From contig WGLL01000011.1 in assembly GCA_016125585.1 (NCBI GenBank), forward strand, positions 349,270-413,269: DNA of 64,000 nt, read 5' to 3'. The notes beneath the pieces are model-generated. The model was not told the DNA's origin. It ran no database searches and saw only the letters and a program-made list of their open reading frames with translations. A program made the position numbers and the translations under genes. This stretch comes from Caulobacter sp. Lineage in GTDB: Bacteria; Pseudomonadota; Alphaproteobacteria; Caulobacterales; Caulobacteraceae. Of the stretch, positions 44,828-54,161 are shown one piece after another (the first letter of the stretch is position 1; each line of letters starts with the position of its first letter).

Positions 44828-46525
44828 TCAGTCGTCCGAAGAGGGCGCCACCGTCGGCACGGGCCGGCTGAGGAAGGCCGGCAGGTCCGAGCCGAAGCCG
44901 ACGACGCGGCGATCATCATCATCACGCGGCGGCGGGGCGCGAACGCCGCGAACGGCGTCGGGCTGACGTTCCGACCGGGCTTCGGGCCGGGGCTCCGGGC
45001 GCGGTTCCTTGCGGCTCTCCGGACGGGCCTGGGCGCGGGGCTCGTCCTGGGCCTCGGCGGCGGGCGCCTCGTCGCGGCGACCGCGGCTCCGGCCGCCGCG
45101 TTCGCGGCGCGGACGCTCCTCGCGAGCGGGGCGGTCGTCGGCGACAGGCGTCGCCTCGACCGTCGCCGTGGCGGGAGCCTCGGCGGCGAGATCAGGTTGC
45201 GGCGCCGCGGCCGGATCGGGCTTGCGGCTGCGCCTGGGCGTCGGGGCGGCGATGGCTTCGGTGCCGACCGTGGAGGTTTCCGATTCCGGACGACCCCGGC
45301 TGAATTCGCGCTTGCGTTCAGGCCGCCCGCGGGACCCGCCGCGCTCGCGGTCGATCTCCTTGCGGCGCTGGTCCTTGTCCTTGGCGCTGTTCCAGTCGAG
45401 CTCGAGGGTCAGTTCGGCGGGCGCCTGGCCGATCAGCTTCAGGACCTTGTCGAGGTTGCGATCGTCGGCGGGGGTGACGATCATGAACGTTTCGCCCAGC
45501 TTGCCCGCGCGGCCGGTGCGGCCGATGCGGTGGACGTAGTCGTCGGCGTGGTGCGGGACGTCGAAGTTGAAGACGTGGCTGACGTCGGGAATGTCGAGAC
45601 CGCGGGCGGCGACGTCGGAGGCCACCAGCAGCTTCAGATCGCCGCTGCGGAAGCGCTCCAGGGTCTTCATCCGGGTCTGCTGGTCGAGGTCGCCGTGGAT
45701 GGGGGCGGCGTCATGGCCGTGAACCATCAGCGACTTGGCGACGATGTCGACCTCGCTCTTGCGATTGCAGAAGACGATGCCGTTCTTGACGTTTGCCCGT
45801 TCGACCAGGGCCCGCAGGGCCATGCGCTTGGCGCTCGGCGAGACGATCGGCACCTTGACCAGGTGCTGGGTGATGGTCTCGGCGGTGGTCGCCGGGCGAG
45901 CGACCTCGATCCGGATCGGATCTTTCAGAAACTGCTTGGTCAGCCGGGTGATTTCCGGCGGCATGGTGGCGCTGAAGAACAGGGTCTGCTTCTTCGGCGG
46001 CGTCATCTTGAAGATGCGCTCGATGTCCGGGATGAAGCCCATGTCGAGCATGCGGTCGGCCTCATCGACGACCAGGGTCTGAACCCCGGTCATCAGCAGC
46101 TTGCCGCGCTCGAAATGGTCGAGCAGCCGGCCGGGGGTGGCGATCAGGACGTCGACGCCGCGGTCGAGTTTCATTTCCTGGTCGCCGAAGGACACGCCGC
46201 CGATCAGCAGTGCCCAGCTGAGCTTTTGATACTTGCTGTATTTTTCGAAGCTGGCGGCGACCTGGTCGGCCAGTTCGCGGGTCGGGGCAATGACCAGGCC
46301 GCGCGGCATGCGCGCCTTGCTGCGGCCCGCGGCCAGCCTGTCGATCATCGGCAGGGTGAAGGCGGCGGTCTTGCCGGTGCCCGTCTGGGCGATCCCGAGG
46401 ACGTCCCGGCCCGCGAGGGCGATGGGGATGGCCTGTTCCTGGATCGGGGTGGCGGAGGTGTAGCCGGTCTCGGCGACCGCCTGCAGGGTGAGGGGCGAGA
46501 GCCCCAGGTTTGAAAAATCGGTCAT
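44828..46525 (-). CDS. DEAD-box ATP-dependent RNA helicase (RhlE-like)
   Basis: The 565-residue protein from ATG 46525 has all core motifs: the Q motif TSATPIQEQAIP, AQTGTGKTAAF, VVDEADRMLDMG, FFSATMP, ARGLDIPDV and HRIGRTGRAG. Residues after about 380 form a long Arg/Glu/Pro-rich disordered tail with repeats such as RGRPE and RPEPR, as in RhlE-type proteins. It likely unwinds structured RNA in ribosome assembly or the degradosome. The gene is divergent from the small secreted paralogues. Confidence 0.92.
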   Translation of the reverse strand: MTDFSNLGLSPLTLQAVAETGYTSATPIQEQAIPIALAGRDVLGIAQTGTGKTAAFTLPMIDRLAAGRSKARMPRGLVIAPTRELADQVAASFEKYSKYQKLSWALLIGGVSFGDQEMKLDRGVDVLIATPGRLLDHFERGKLLMTGVQTLVVDEADRMLDMGFIPDIERIFKMTPPKKQTLFFSATMPPEITRLTKQFLKDPIRIEVARPATTAETITQHLVKVPIVSPSAKRMALRALVERANVKNGIVFCNRKSEVDIVAKSLMVHGHDAAPIHGDLDQQTRMKTLERFRSGDLKLLVASDVAARGLDIPDVSHVFNFDVPHHADDYVHRIGRTGRAGKLGETFMIVTPADDRNLDKVLKLIGQAPAELTLELDWNSAKDKDQRRKEIDRERGGSRGRPERKREFSRGRPESETSTVGTEAIAAPTPRRSRKPDPAAAPQPDLAAEAPATATVEATPVADDRPAREERPRRERGGRSRGRRDEAPAAEAQDEPRAQARPESRKEPRPEPRPEARSERQPDAVRGVRAPPPRDDDDRRVVGFGSDLPAFLSRPVPTVAPSSDD

Positions 46526-46699
46526 TATCACGCTGTTGAATTCGGAACCGCCCATGTGTGGGCGAGCGGGCGGCGCGGATTCGCCAGACCTGTCCCGAAG
46601 GGCCTGTACATAGGCGGAGACAGCGCAAAGTCAACGTGAACCTTGGTTTGCTGGACCGCCGCAAGATCAACCAAACCCCCTTCAAGGCGTTTCGAGACT

Positions 46700-47068
46700 A
46701 TGAAACGCGCGCTTTTCTTGTCCTTCGCCCTGATGGCGGCGCCCCTCCCGGGTCAAGCCGCGACGCAGACCGTTTCCATGGAGGCGGTGTTCGACAACAC
46801 CATTGTATCGACCTACCCCAGCGGGCGCTCCACGCGCCTGTGGCTGAACCGCGACGGCAGCTACAGTGCCCGGCGGACCAACGGCAAGGCGACCGCCGGG
46901 CGCTGGAGCCGGAAGGGCGACCGGGTCTGCCTGCGCCAGACAAGGCCGATCGCGATCCCGCTGACCTTCTGCTCGAAGATCGTCAGCGGCGGGGTCGGGA
47001 CCCGATGGGAGAGCAGGAGCCCGAAGGGCGAGCCGCTGAAGAATCGTCTGGTCGCCGGGCGCAATTGA
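46700..47068 (+). CDS. Small secreted protein, paralogue A
   Basis: The 122-residue precursor starts at ATG 46700 with a signal peptide (MKRALFLSFALMAAPLPGQAA). The mature part has a beta-rich motif: FDNTIVSTYPSGRSTRLWLNRDGSYSARR...GRWSRKGDRVC. The same plan (N-T-V/I-V-x-T-YP, then DGxY, then W and GDxxC) recurs in the next gene, so the two are tandem paralogues. Function is unknown. Confidence 0.7.
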   Translation: MKRALFLSFALMAAPLPGQAATQTVSMEAVFDNTIVSTYPSGRSTRLWLNRDGSYSARRTNGKATAGRWSRKGDRVCLRQTRPIAIPLTFCSKIVSGGVGTRWESRSPKGEPLKNRLVAGRN

Positions 47069-47162
47069 GAGAACGATGGTTAACGAGCCTGTCGTCGTCC
47101 GCTAGGATTGCGCCGCAGCCCCGGCGCAGAGCCGGGGAAAAACGAGACGGATGGGAGCGAAC

Positions 47163-47525
47163 ATGAGGAAGCTTGCAGTGATGGCGGCGGGTGCGGCCCT
47201 GGGCTTGGCGGCTCTGGCAGGGCCGGCCATGGCCGATCCGATGGCCTCGGCCTATGGCAACACCGTGGTGGTGACCTATCCGGGCGACGCCACGGTGAAG
47301 ATCTATGTCAACGCCGACGGCACCTACACCGGCGTCGGTCCCGATGGCTCGGCCAGCGGCGGAAGCTGGAAGATCGAGGGCGACCAGACCTGCTTCACCC
47401 AGACGACGCCGGCCGCCGGACCGCCGTCCTGCAGCCCGACGGTCGAGAAGAAGGTCGGCGACACCTGGACCGCGACGGGGCAGGGCGGCGCGCCGGTGAC
47501 CATCACTATTGTTGAAGGCCGCTAA
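47163..47525 (+). CDS. Small secreted protein, paralogue B
   Basis: The 120-residue precursor starts at ATG 47163 with the signal MRKLAVMAAGAALGLAALAGPAMA. The mature part reads YGNTVVVTYPGDATVKIYVNADGTYTG, GGSWKIEGDQTCFTQT, matching paralogue A in order and spacing. Two or three Cys suggest a disulfide. It has weak likeness to periplasmic beta-barrel lipocalin-type small proteins, but I cannot assign a family. Its stop overlaps the convergent sterol-desaturase gene by four bases. Confidence 0.7.
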   Translation: MRKLAVMAAGAALGLAALAGPAMADPMASAYGNTVVVTYPGDATVKIYVNADGTYTGVGPDGSASGGSWKIEGDQTCFTQTTPAAGPPSCSPTVEKKVGDTWTATGQGGAPVTITIVEGR

Positions 47526-48241
47526 CGGGCCGCTCCAGCCGGTTCGTCGGGCATGACGTCCGTGCCCATGAGCCGGTCCCACAGCCGAAAGTGCAGTCCG
47601 AAATTGGTCTGCATGCGCCGATGATGGACGCCGTGGTGGGTGGCGGTGATCAGCCACCCGCCAATGGGCCCGCGCACAAAGCCGCGCGGCCAGATTTCCA
47701 CACCGCAGTGGTTCAGGGTCGCGGTCGCCGTCATGGCGATCAGCAGGAACAGGATGACCCCGACGTGGATCGGGATGAGGAAGACCAGCACGGGCAGCAC
47801 CCAGGCGACCATGGCCGCCTCGGTCAGGTCAAAGGCGAAGGAGGCCCAGGCGGTCGGCGCCGGCGAGCGGTGGTGGCCCGCGTGAAACCAGCGAAACAGC
47901 CGGCGATGGTGCATCAGCCGATGGACCCAGTAGTAGTGGGCGTCCTGGATCAAGAGATAGATCAGGCCCGACAGCGGCAGCCAGATCAGCGGATAGGCGC
48001 GCCAGTCGGTGTAGATCAGGGTGTGACCGGCTTTCCAGGCTTCGACGACCAGCGCGGCCGGCAGGGCGTAGACGGCCGAAGAGGCCAGAGACAGCAGGAT
48101 TTCATGGCGGACGGCGCCGGACGGCGGCCGGGGCCGGTCGGGCCGGCGCTGGACCAGGGCGTAGATCAGGCCGGAGGTCAGCAGGTAGCGCCCCGCGATG
48201 ATAGCGGTGAGGGCGGCGAAGCTGGTCAGGAAGCTGATCAC
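47522..48241 (-). CDS. Sterol desaturase/fatty acid hydroxylase family protein
   Basis: The 239-residue membrane protein has four to five predicted helices and the diiron histidine clusters HYYWVHRLMHH, FHAGHHRS, and THHGVHHRRM. Such enzymes hydroxylate or desaturate lipids, including sterols, fatty acids and carotenoids. The substrate is unknown. It converges with the small secreted paralogues and follows the otsA gene region on the same strand. Confidence 0.88.
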   Translation of the reverse strand: MISFLTSFAALTAIIAGRYLLTSGLIYALVQRRPDRPRPPSGAVRHEILLSLASSAVYALPAALVVEAWKAGHTLIYTDWRAYPLIWLPLSGLIYLLIQDAHYYWVHRLMHHRRLFRWFHAGHHRSPAPTAWASFAFDLTEAAMVAWVLPVLVFLIPIHVGVILFLLIAMTATATLNHCGVEIWPRGFVRGPIGGWLITATHHGVHHRRMQTNFGLHFRLWDRLMGTDVMPDEPAGAAR

Positions 48242-48286
48242 CGGCCGACCATTGAAGCGCGGCCGGCCGGCGTCAAGCGATCATCG

Positions 48287-49705
48287 TCAGGCGGCGGCGC
48301 CGCCGATCCGGGCGATGACGGCCGGGCTCTTCGGCCGTTCGGACAGGGCGTCGAGGAAGCTCTGCCACCAGTGGTCGAGGCTTTCGGCCTCAAGGCCTTC
48401 CTGCAGGGCTTGCCAGCGCAGGATCCGTTCGGCCCGGTCCATTTTGAGGGCCCGGTGAATGGCGTCGGCGGTCTCTTCCCGGTCATAGGGATTGACGATC
48501 AGGGCCGAGGTCATCTGGGCCGCCGCGCCGGCGAACCGGGACAGGATCAGCACGCCGGGGTCCGCCGGGTCCTGGGCGGCGATATATTCCTTGGCGACCA
48601 GGTTCATCCCGTCGCGCAGCGGGGTGATCAGGGCGGCGCGGGCGGAGCGGTAGATGCCGGCCAGTTCGTCCTGGCGGTAGCCGCTGTTGACGTAGCGCAG
48701 GGGCACCCAGTCGAGACTGGCGAACCGGCCGTTGATCCGCCCGGCCTCGGCGTCGAGCCGGCCGCGCAGGTCCTGGTAGGCCGCCACCGAGTCCCGGCTG
48801 GGGGTGGCGATCTGCAGCATGAAGACCTTCTCGCGGGATTCCGGATGATCCTCCAGGAAGCGCTCATAGGCCTGGAAGCGCTCCTCCAGACCCTTGGAAT
48901 AGTCCAGCCGGTCGACGCCAATAATCATCTGGCGGCCTGACAGGCTCTCCTCCATCCGCCGCTGGGCCTCGATCGAGGCTTCGGACGCAGCTTCCGGGGC
49001 GAAGTCGCGAGGATTGACGCCGATCGGGAAGGCGCCGATCTGGGTCTTGCGGCCGAAAGCCTCGACCACGCCATCCTCCTCGACGGTCACGCCGAGCTCG
49101 TGGTTCAGGTAGCCCTTGAAGGCCGACAGCCACTCGTCGGTGTGGAAGCCCAGCAGGTCGTATTCGAAAAGGGCCTGCACCAGCTTCCGATGGCCGGGCA
49201 GGGTGGTCAGCAGCTGTCGCGCCGGCCAGGGAATGTGCAGGAAGAAGCCGATCCTGTTGGTGAAGCCCAGCTTGCGGAGTTCGGCGGCCAGCGGGATCAG
49301 GTGATAGTCGTGGATCCACAGGGTGTCGCCCGGCGCCACCAGGGCCTGAAGCGCCGCCGCGAAGCGTTGATTGACCCGGGCGTAGCCGGCGCCGAAGTTG
49401 CGCTCATAGGCGGTCAGGTCGATGCGGTTGTGGAACAGCGGCCAGAGGGTGCGGTTGGCGTAGCCGTTGTAATACTCGTCGACGTCCTGCTCCTCGAGAT
49501 CGACCTTGGCGACGGTGACGTCGCCGATCCGGTCGAGGGACAGCTGGCCGGTGTATTGCGGAATGGTCTCGCCGCTCCAGCCGAACCAGACGCCCTGGTT
49601 CTCGCGAAGGGCCGCCGTGATCGCCGCCGACAGCCCGCCAACCGCTCCGCCGCCGACATCGCGGGACAGACCGACACGGTTCGAAACGACGATCAGACGG
49701 CTCAC
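48287..49705 (-). CDS. otsA: Trehalose-6-phosphate synthase
   Basis: The 472-residue GT20 enzyme joins UDP-glucose and glucose-6-phosphate. The start is GTG 49705, which makes GTGA with the otsB stop. The family matches are IVVSNRVG, IHDYHLIPLAAELRK, FFLHIPWPA, GVDRLDYSKGLEERF and LRDGMNLVAKEYIAAQ. Together with otsB it produces trehalose, an osmotic and desiccation protectant. The order otsB-otsA on one transcript is normal. Confidence 0.95.
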   Translation of the reverse strand: MSRLIVVSNRVGLSRDVGGGAVGGLSAAITAALRENQGVWFGWSGETIPQYTGQLSLDRIGDVTVAKVDLEEQDVDEYYNGYANRTLWPLFHNRIDLTAYERNFGAGYARVNQRFAAALQALVAPGDTLWIHDYHLIPLAAELRKLGFTNRIGFFLHIPWPARQLLTTLPGHRKLVQALFEYDLLGFHTDEWLSAFKGYLNHELGVTVEEDGVVEAFGRKTQIGAFPIGVNPRDFAPEAASEASIEAQRRMEESLSGRQMIIGVDRLDYSKGLEERFQAYERFLEDHPESREKVFMLQIATPSRDSVAAYQDLRGRLDAEAGRINGRFASLDWVPLRYVNSGYRQDELAGIYRSARAALITPLRDGMNLVAKEYIAAQDPADPGVLILSRFAGAAAQMTSALIVNPYDREETADAIHRALKMDRAERILRWQALQEGLEAESLDHWWQSFLDALSERPKSPAVIARIGGAAA

Positions 49706-50499
49706 GATACGATCTCCCTGAAAGGCAGCGGTTGCTGGGTGGGTATGGCGGCGCCAAGCCAGGCAAGCAGGGCGTCGGGACTGCTCAGCCTCCACCGGGC
49801 CAGCGAGGGCCGGGGCGGTCCGACCAGGATGGCGGCCCCGCCAAGGTCCACGGCCGAGGCGAAGGCGTCCTCGTCGGTCAGGTCATCCCCGATCATCAGC
49901 GGCGCACCGCCCGAAAAAGGCTCGATCGCCATGAAGGCTCTGAGCGCCTCGCCCTTGTCGGGGCCGGGGGTGCGCAGTTCCGCAACCATGCGGCCTTCCT
50001 GCAGGACCAGATCGTGCTGCTTGGCCAGGCGACGGACCAGTTCGAGCACGGCGGGGCCGGACGTCGGGCTGGCGCGGTAGTGAATGGCGACGGCGGCGCT
50101 CTTGCGCTCGACCAGCAGACCGCGGTCGGCGCTGGCGAAACCGTCCAGCAATTCGCCGGCCTCGGCGAGGGCCGGGTGAGGCGGGGTGCGGTGCAGGCCG
50201 TCCCGGGCGCAGCGCCGCTCCAGGCCGTGCTGCCCGGCGACGTTGGGCACGGCGCCTTCAAGAATGGCGTCGACCTCGGAAATCGGGCGACCGCTGAGCA
50301 CGGCCATGCGGCCGGACAGGGCCTTGCCGAGCGCCTTGAGGGTTTCCGTCCTGAGGGGCTCGGGCCGTACGGCGTCCGGCGTCGCCTCGATGGGCGCAAG
50401 CGTTCCGTCCAGATCCAGAAACAGTGAAGTACGCGCGAGGTCGAGGCCGGGCGGCGCTTCGGAGGGGACCTCCAGACGCACGTCTGACAGTTCGATCAT
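49702..50499 (-). CDS. otsB: Trehalose-6-phosphate phosphatase
   Basis: The 265-residue HAD-family phosphatase has the motif-I nucleophile in SLFLDLDGTLAPIEATP, the Ser/Thr motif in MAVLSGRPISEV, and motif IV in MIGDDLTDEDAF. The Lys in TPGPDKGEALRAF fits motif III. It removes phosphate from trehalose-6-phosphate and is translated just before otsA, with which it overlaps by four bases. Its 220-bp upstream gap to parE holds no evident gene. Confidence 0.95.
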   Translation of the reverse strand: MIELSDVRLEVPSEAPPGLDLARTSLFLDLDGTLAPIEATPDAVRPEPLRTETLKALGKALSGRMAVLSGRPISEVDAILEGAVPNVAGQHGLERRCARDGLHRTPPHPALAEAGELLDGFASADRGLLVERKSAAVAIHYRASPTSGPAVLELVRRLAKQHDLVLQEGRMVAELRTPGPDKGEALRAFMAIEPFSGGAPLMIGDDLTDEDAFASAVDLGGAAILVGPPRPSLARWRLSSPDALLAWLGAAIPTQQPLPFREIVS

Positions 50500-50718
50500 T
50501 ACAATAACTCTAGCCCCGGTTCGCCGCGCCCAGGGGAGAAGGGTGCCGTTGAGAACTGCGACCTAACGAATATGGGGACGCTTGGCTCCCGATGTAACCC
50601 TTTTGTGATCTCGTGCGGGAGGGTAAGAAAGGTGAATGTCGGATGACAGTCAGTGATCCGGGCCCTGCTGCCGGTTTATTCATCAGCCCCTCAGGCAGTT
50701 CCGCAGAGTATTGAGGCG

Positions 50719-52791
50719 CTAGATATCCAGTTCGCCGGCAAATTCGGCGTTCTCCTGAATAAACCTGAATCTCAACTCGGGCTTTCTGCCCATCAGGGTT
50801 TCCACCAGATCCTCCACGGCTTCCTCCGAGCGAGGAAGGGTAACCCGCGCCAGGGTGCGGGTGGCCGGATCCATGGTGGTTTCCTTGAGTTGGCTGGCCA
50901 TCATCTCGCCCAGGCCCTTGAAGCGGCTGATCTCCGGCTTCTTTCCCTTGTAGTCGGTGGCCAGCAGCTGGTCCTTGTGTTCGTCGTCGCGGGCGTAGGC
51001 GGTCTTGCCGCCGTGGCTGATGCGGTAGAGCGGCGGCAGGGCCAGGTACAGTCGGCCGCCCCGGACCATCTGCGGCATGGTGCGATAGAAGAAGGTGATC
51101 AGCAGGGAGGCGATGTGGGCGCCGTCGACATCGGCGTCGGTCATGATGATCACGCGGTCGTAGCGCAGATCCTCTTCCTTGAACTTCGAGCCCGGCTGCA
51201 CCCCGAGGGCCAGCAGCAAGTCGGAGAGCTCCTTGTTGGCGGTCATCTTCTCGCCGGTCGCCGAGGCGACGTTGAGGATCTTTCCGCGCAGGGGCAGGAT
51301 GGCCTGGGTCTTGCGGTTGCGCGCCTGTTTGGCGCTGCCGCCGGCGCTGTCGCCTTCGACCAGGAAGATTTCCGAGCCCTCGGCCGCCTCGCCGGAACAG
51401 TCGGCCAGCTTGCCGGGCAGGCGCAGCTTGCGGGTGGCGCTGGCGCGGGCCACGTCGCGGTCCTTGCGGCGCTTGAGCCGCTCCTCGGCCCGTTCGATGA
51501 CGAATTCGAGCAGGGCGGACGCGGCCTTGGGCGAGGCGGTCAGCCAGTGGTCGAAGGGGTCGCGCAGGGCGGTCTCGACCAGTTTCTGGGCGTCGGAGGA
51601 GGAGAGCCGCTCCTTGGTCTGGCCCTGGAATTCCGGGTTGCGCACGAAGACGCTGATCAGCGCGCCGGCGTTGGCGATGACGTCGTCGGCGGTGATGATG
51701 CCGGCGCGCTTCTCACCGGCCAGTTCGCCATAGGCCTTGAGGCCCCGGGTCAGGGCGGCGCGGAAGCCGCTCTCGTGGGTGCCGCCCTCGGGCGTGGGCA
51801 CGGTGTTGCAGTAGGACTGGATGAAGCTGTCGGACTCGCCAAAGCCCTGCGGCGTCCAGGTGACGGCCCATTCCACCGCCCCGGCCTCGCCGGTGCGTTC
51901 GATGCGGCCACAGAAGGCGTCGGGGGTGACGGTCGTGACGCCTTCAACGCGTTCGGCGAGGAAGTCGGCCAGGCCGTTGGGAAAGTGGAAGACGGCTTCC
52001 GGCGCGGTCTTGTCCTGGATGCGCGAGGGATCGCAGGACCATTTGATCTGCACGCCGCGGAACAGGTAGGCCTTGGAGCGGGCCATGCGGTAGAGCCGCG
52101 CCGGCTTGAAGGCGACGCCCTCGCCGAAGATCACCGGGTCGGGCAGGAACTTGATCGCCGTGCCGCGCTTGCGGCTGGGACCGATCTGCTCCAGGCCGCC
52201 GAGCGGCTTGCCGCGCGAGAACACCTGGCGGTATTCGAAGCCGTCGCGCCAGACGGTGACCTCGACTCGCTCGGACAGCGCATTGACCACCGAGACGCCG
52301 ACGCCGTGCAGGCCGCCGGAGGTCTCATAGGCCTTGCCGGAGAACTTCCCGCCCGAGTGCAGCACGGTCATGATGACCTCGAGCGCCGACTTGCCCGGAT
52401 GCTTGGGGTGGGGATCGATCGGGATGCCGCGACCGTTATCGTAGACGGTCAGGGCGCCCTCGGCGTCGAGGCTGACCTCGATGGACTTGGCGTGGCCGGC
52501 CACGGCCTCGTCCATGGCGTTGTCCAGCACCTCGGCGAACAGGTGATGCAGGGCCCGCTCGTCGGTGCCGCCGATGTACATGCCCGGCCGCTTCCGCACC
52601 GGCTCCAGGCCCTCCAGCACCTCGATGCTGCTGGCGTTGTAGTCGCCGGAGGGGGCGGGCATCGGCGTGGGCGCGGCCTTTGGTTTGGCCGGCGCGGGCA
52701 CGGGCTCATGGGCCTCCGCCAGCGGCGCGGCCGCAGGGGGATTGAGGGCGTCATCGAAGAGGGAGAGGGAAGCGGGTTCTGGTTTGGACAT
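50719..52791 (-). CDS. parE: DNA topoisomerase IV subunit B
   Basis: The 690-residue protein from ATG 52791 has a disordered N-terminal segment (about 55 residues, Ala/Pro-rich), then the GHKL ATPase domain ([49 protein letters not shown]), the transducer and the TOPRIM domain ([41 protein letters not shown]). Its features, including the short TOPRIM insert, suit ParE rather than GyrB. It decatenates daughter chromosomes with ParC. Confidence 0.95.
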   Translation of the reverse strand: MSKPEPASLSLFDDALNPPAAAPLAEAHEPVPAPAKPKAAPTPMPAPSGDYNASSIEVLEGLEPVRKRPGMYIGGTDERALHHLFAEVLDNAMDEAVAGHAKSIEVSLDAEGALTVYDNGRGIPIDPHPKHPGKSALEVIMTVLHSGGKFSGKAYETSGGLHGVGVSVVNALSERVEVTVWRDGFEYRQVFSRGKPLGGLEQIGPSRKRGTAIKFLPDPVIFGEGVAFKPARLYRMARSKAYLFRGVQIKWSCDPSRIQDKTAPEAVFHFPNGLADFLAERVEGVTTVTPDAFCGRIERTGEAGAVEWAVTWTPQGFGESDSFIQSYCNTVPTPEGGTHESGFRAALTRGLKAYGELAGEKRAGIITADDVIANAGALISVFVRNPEFQGQTKERLSSSDAQKLVETALRDPFDHWLTASPKAASALLEFVIERAEERLKRRKDRDVARASATRKLRLPGKLADCSGEAAEGSEIFLVEGDSAGGSAKQARNRKTQAILPLRGKILNVASATGEKMTANKELSDLLLALGVQPGSKFKEEDLRYDRVIIMTDADVDGAHIASLLITFFYRTMPQMVRGGRLYLALPPLYRISHGGKTAYARDDEHKDQLLATDYKGKKPEISRFKGLGEMMASQLKETTMDPATRTLARVTLPRSEEAVEDLVETLMGRKPELRFRFIQENAEFAGELDI

Positions 52792-52916
52792 TACGCGGGG
52801 GAGTCTAGGCGATTCGGCCCTCCCTAATGAGCCGCCATGTCGTCGCGCGCAACAGAGGGGATTGGAGGTTGATGATCGGGTGGCGAGGGACGGTTCGGGC
52901 AGTCCCACCTTTCCCC

Positions 52917-52947
52917 TCATCCCGGAGCATGCCGGGATGAGCGGTAT
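52917..52947. repeat. REP-like hairpin upstream of the orphan membrane gene
   Basis: CTCATCCCGG-AGCAT-GCCGGGATGAG is a near-perfect stem-loop of the same CATCCCG/GGGATGA family as elsewhere in the window. TGCCGGGATGAGCGGTAT (52930-52947) recurs exactly at 53361-53378. Confidence 0.8.
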
Positions 52948-53000
52948 TTGGGAAGCCGCCGACGGCGAATGCCCGGCTTCTTCTCGTGAAGCGCGAAAGA

Positions 53001-53321
53001 TCAGGAAGGTATCAACAGGGGAAAGATGGCGGAGGCGACAAGGCATCCGCAGATCGCCAGGGCGGGCACGTAAACCAAGTAGGCAGTGATTTTTGTCTTG
53101 TTGTCGCCCATCGATGTACCGAGGAACAGAAGGCCCGCCCCGGTAGCGGCCAGCGCGGCAGGCAAGCCAAGGAACAGGTAGGCAATTTCCGGATAGGATT
53201 CATCCGGACGCCCCGCCCAGCACCAGGCCAAATCTGTGAAGGCGAACATCGACATCGCTGCCAGCGCGAGAAGGGCCAAAGCAAGAGGAGCGAACTTTTT
53301 CAGAACCGCTGTTCCTTGCAT
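53001..53321 (-). CDS. Orphan membrane protein between direct repeats
   Basis: The 106-residue protein has three predicted membrane helices (about 9-28, 45-67 and 80-103) and no recognised family. The coding sequence is visibly poorer in G and C at third positions than its neighbours (AAACCAAGTAGGCAGTGAT, for example). It is enclosed by exact 18-base repeats of a REP-like element at 52930-52947 and 53361-53378, which suggests insertion by recombination. Confidence 0.6.
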   Translation of the reverse strand: MQGTAVLKKFAPLALALLALAAMSMFAFTDLAWCWAGRPDESYPEIAYLFLGLPAALAATGAGLLFLGTSMGDNKTKITAYLVYVPALAICGCLVASAIFPLLIPS

Positions 53322-53360
53322 GCAGCGACTGTTTCCTTTGTCGATGGGACCTGACCTGTG

Positions 53361-53392
53361 TGCCGGGATGAGCGGTATGATGGGATGAGCGG
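53361..53392. repeat. REP-like direct repeat after the orphan membrane gene
   Basis: TGCCGGGATGAGCGGTAT (53361-53378) equals 52930-52947. A second partial copy, GGGATGAGCGGGGA, follows at once. No opposite arm is present here, so the unit is half of the hairpin seen at 52917. Confidence 0.75.
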
Positions 53393-53405
53393 GGACTGGA
53401 GGGAG

Positions 53406-54149
53406 TCACCCCACCAGGTAGACCCGCGTCCCGCACAGCGTCACCTCGCCGTCGGCGTCGAGCAGGCTGCGGGCCTCGGCGGCTTCTTTCACCGCAGCGA
53501 CATCGTTCACCACCACATCAAAGCCTGCCAGGCCCTCGCCGCGGTCGTCGCGCAAGGGGACGAAGCGGATCTCGCCGCCCTGGAGCGGGATCCGCCAGCC
53601 GTTGTCGTCGCGGGCATCGAGGCCCAGCACCTGTGACCAGCGGGCGGCCATGGCGGCGGGATCTTCCGCCTGCAGTTCGGCGCCGATGATGGCGGTGGAC
53701 GTGTCGGTCCGGACGTTGGCTTCCCAGCCCGGGCCGCCCCATTCCCAGCGCTCCGAGGGGTCCATCCAGTCGAGGGAGATGATGGCGCCGCCGGTGTCCC
53801 TGGGGTGAAGGTGGGTTGCGGCGACGCCGGGGCGATCGATCTGTTCGACGGTGCGGGCGCCGGCCTCGGCGGCGGTTTCGCGGGCGGCGGCGAGGTCGGG
53901 GACCTGGAGGATGACCATATAGCCGCCGTCGCCGCCGCGCTTGTCGATCAAGCGGCCGGCGGTTGTGCCGGGCTGCTGCGGCGAGACCACTTCGAGGAAG
54001 GTATGGCCGACGGCGTAGACGGCGTTCTTCAGGCCGTACTTGTGGACGCCGGGGTCATCATAGGGGTGATGGACGCCGAGCACGGCCTCGATATCGGCGG
54101 AACAGGCGGCGAGGTCGGCGCCGACCAGGGCGATCTGTCGAAGACGCAT
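53406..54149 (-). CDS. VOC family protein (two-domain, glyoxalase-like)
   Basis: The 247-residue protein begins MRLRQIALVGADLAACSADIEAVLGV and contains two vicinal-oxygen-chelate halves, the first ending near YMVILQVPDL and the second around STAIIGAELQAEDPAAMAARWSQVLGLD. The fold often carries metal-dependent enzymes such as glyoxalases or dioxygenases. Metal ligands are not obvious throughout, so function is open. It lies 12 bp after the enoyl-CoA hydratase gene on the same strand and is probably in one operon with it. Confidence 0.8.
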   Translation of the reverse strand: MRLRQIALVGADLAACSADIEAVLGVHHPYDDPGVHKYGLKNAVYAVGHTFLEVVSPQQPGTTAGRLIDKRGGDGGYMVILQVPDLAAARETAAEAGARTVEQIDRPGVAATHLHPRDTGGAIISLDWMDPSERWEWGGPGWEANVRTDTSTAIIGAELQAEDPAAMAARWSQVLGLDARDDNGWRIPLQGGEIRFVPLRDDRGEGLAGFDVVVNDVAAVKEAAEARSLLDADGEVTLCGTRVYLVG

Positions 54150-54161
54150 TGTGTCTGCTCC

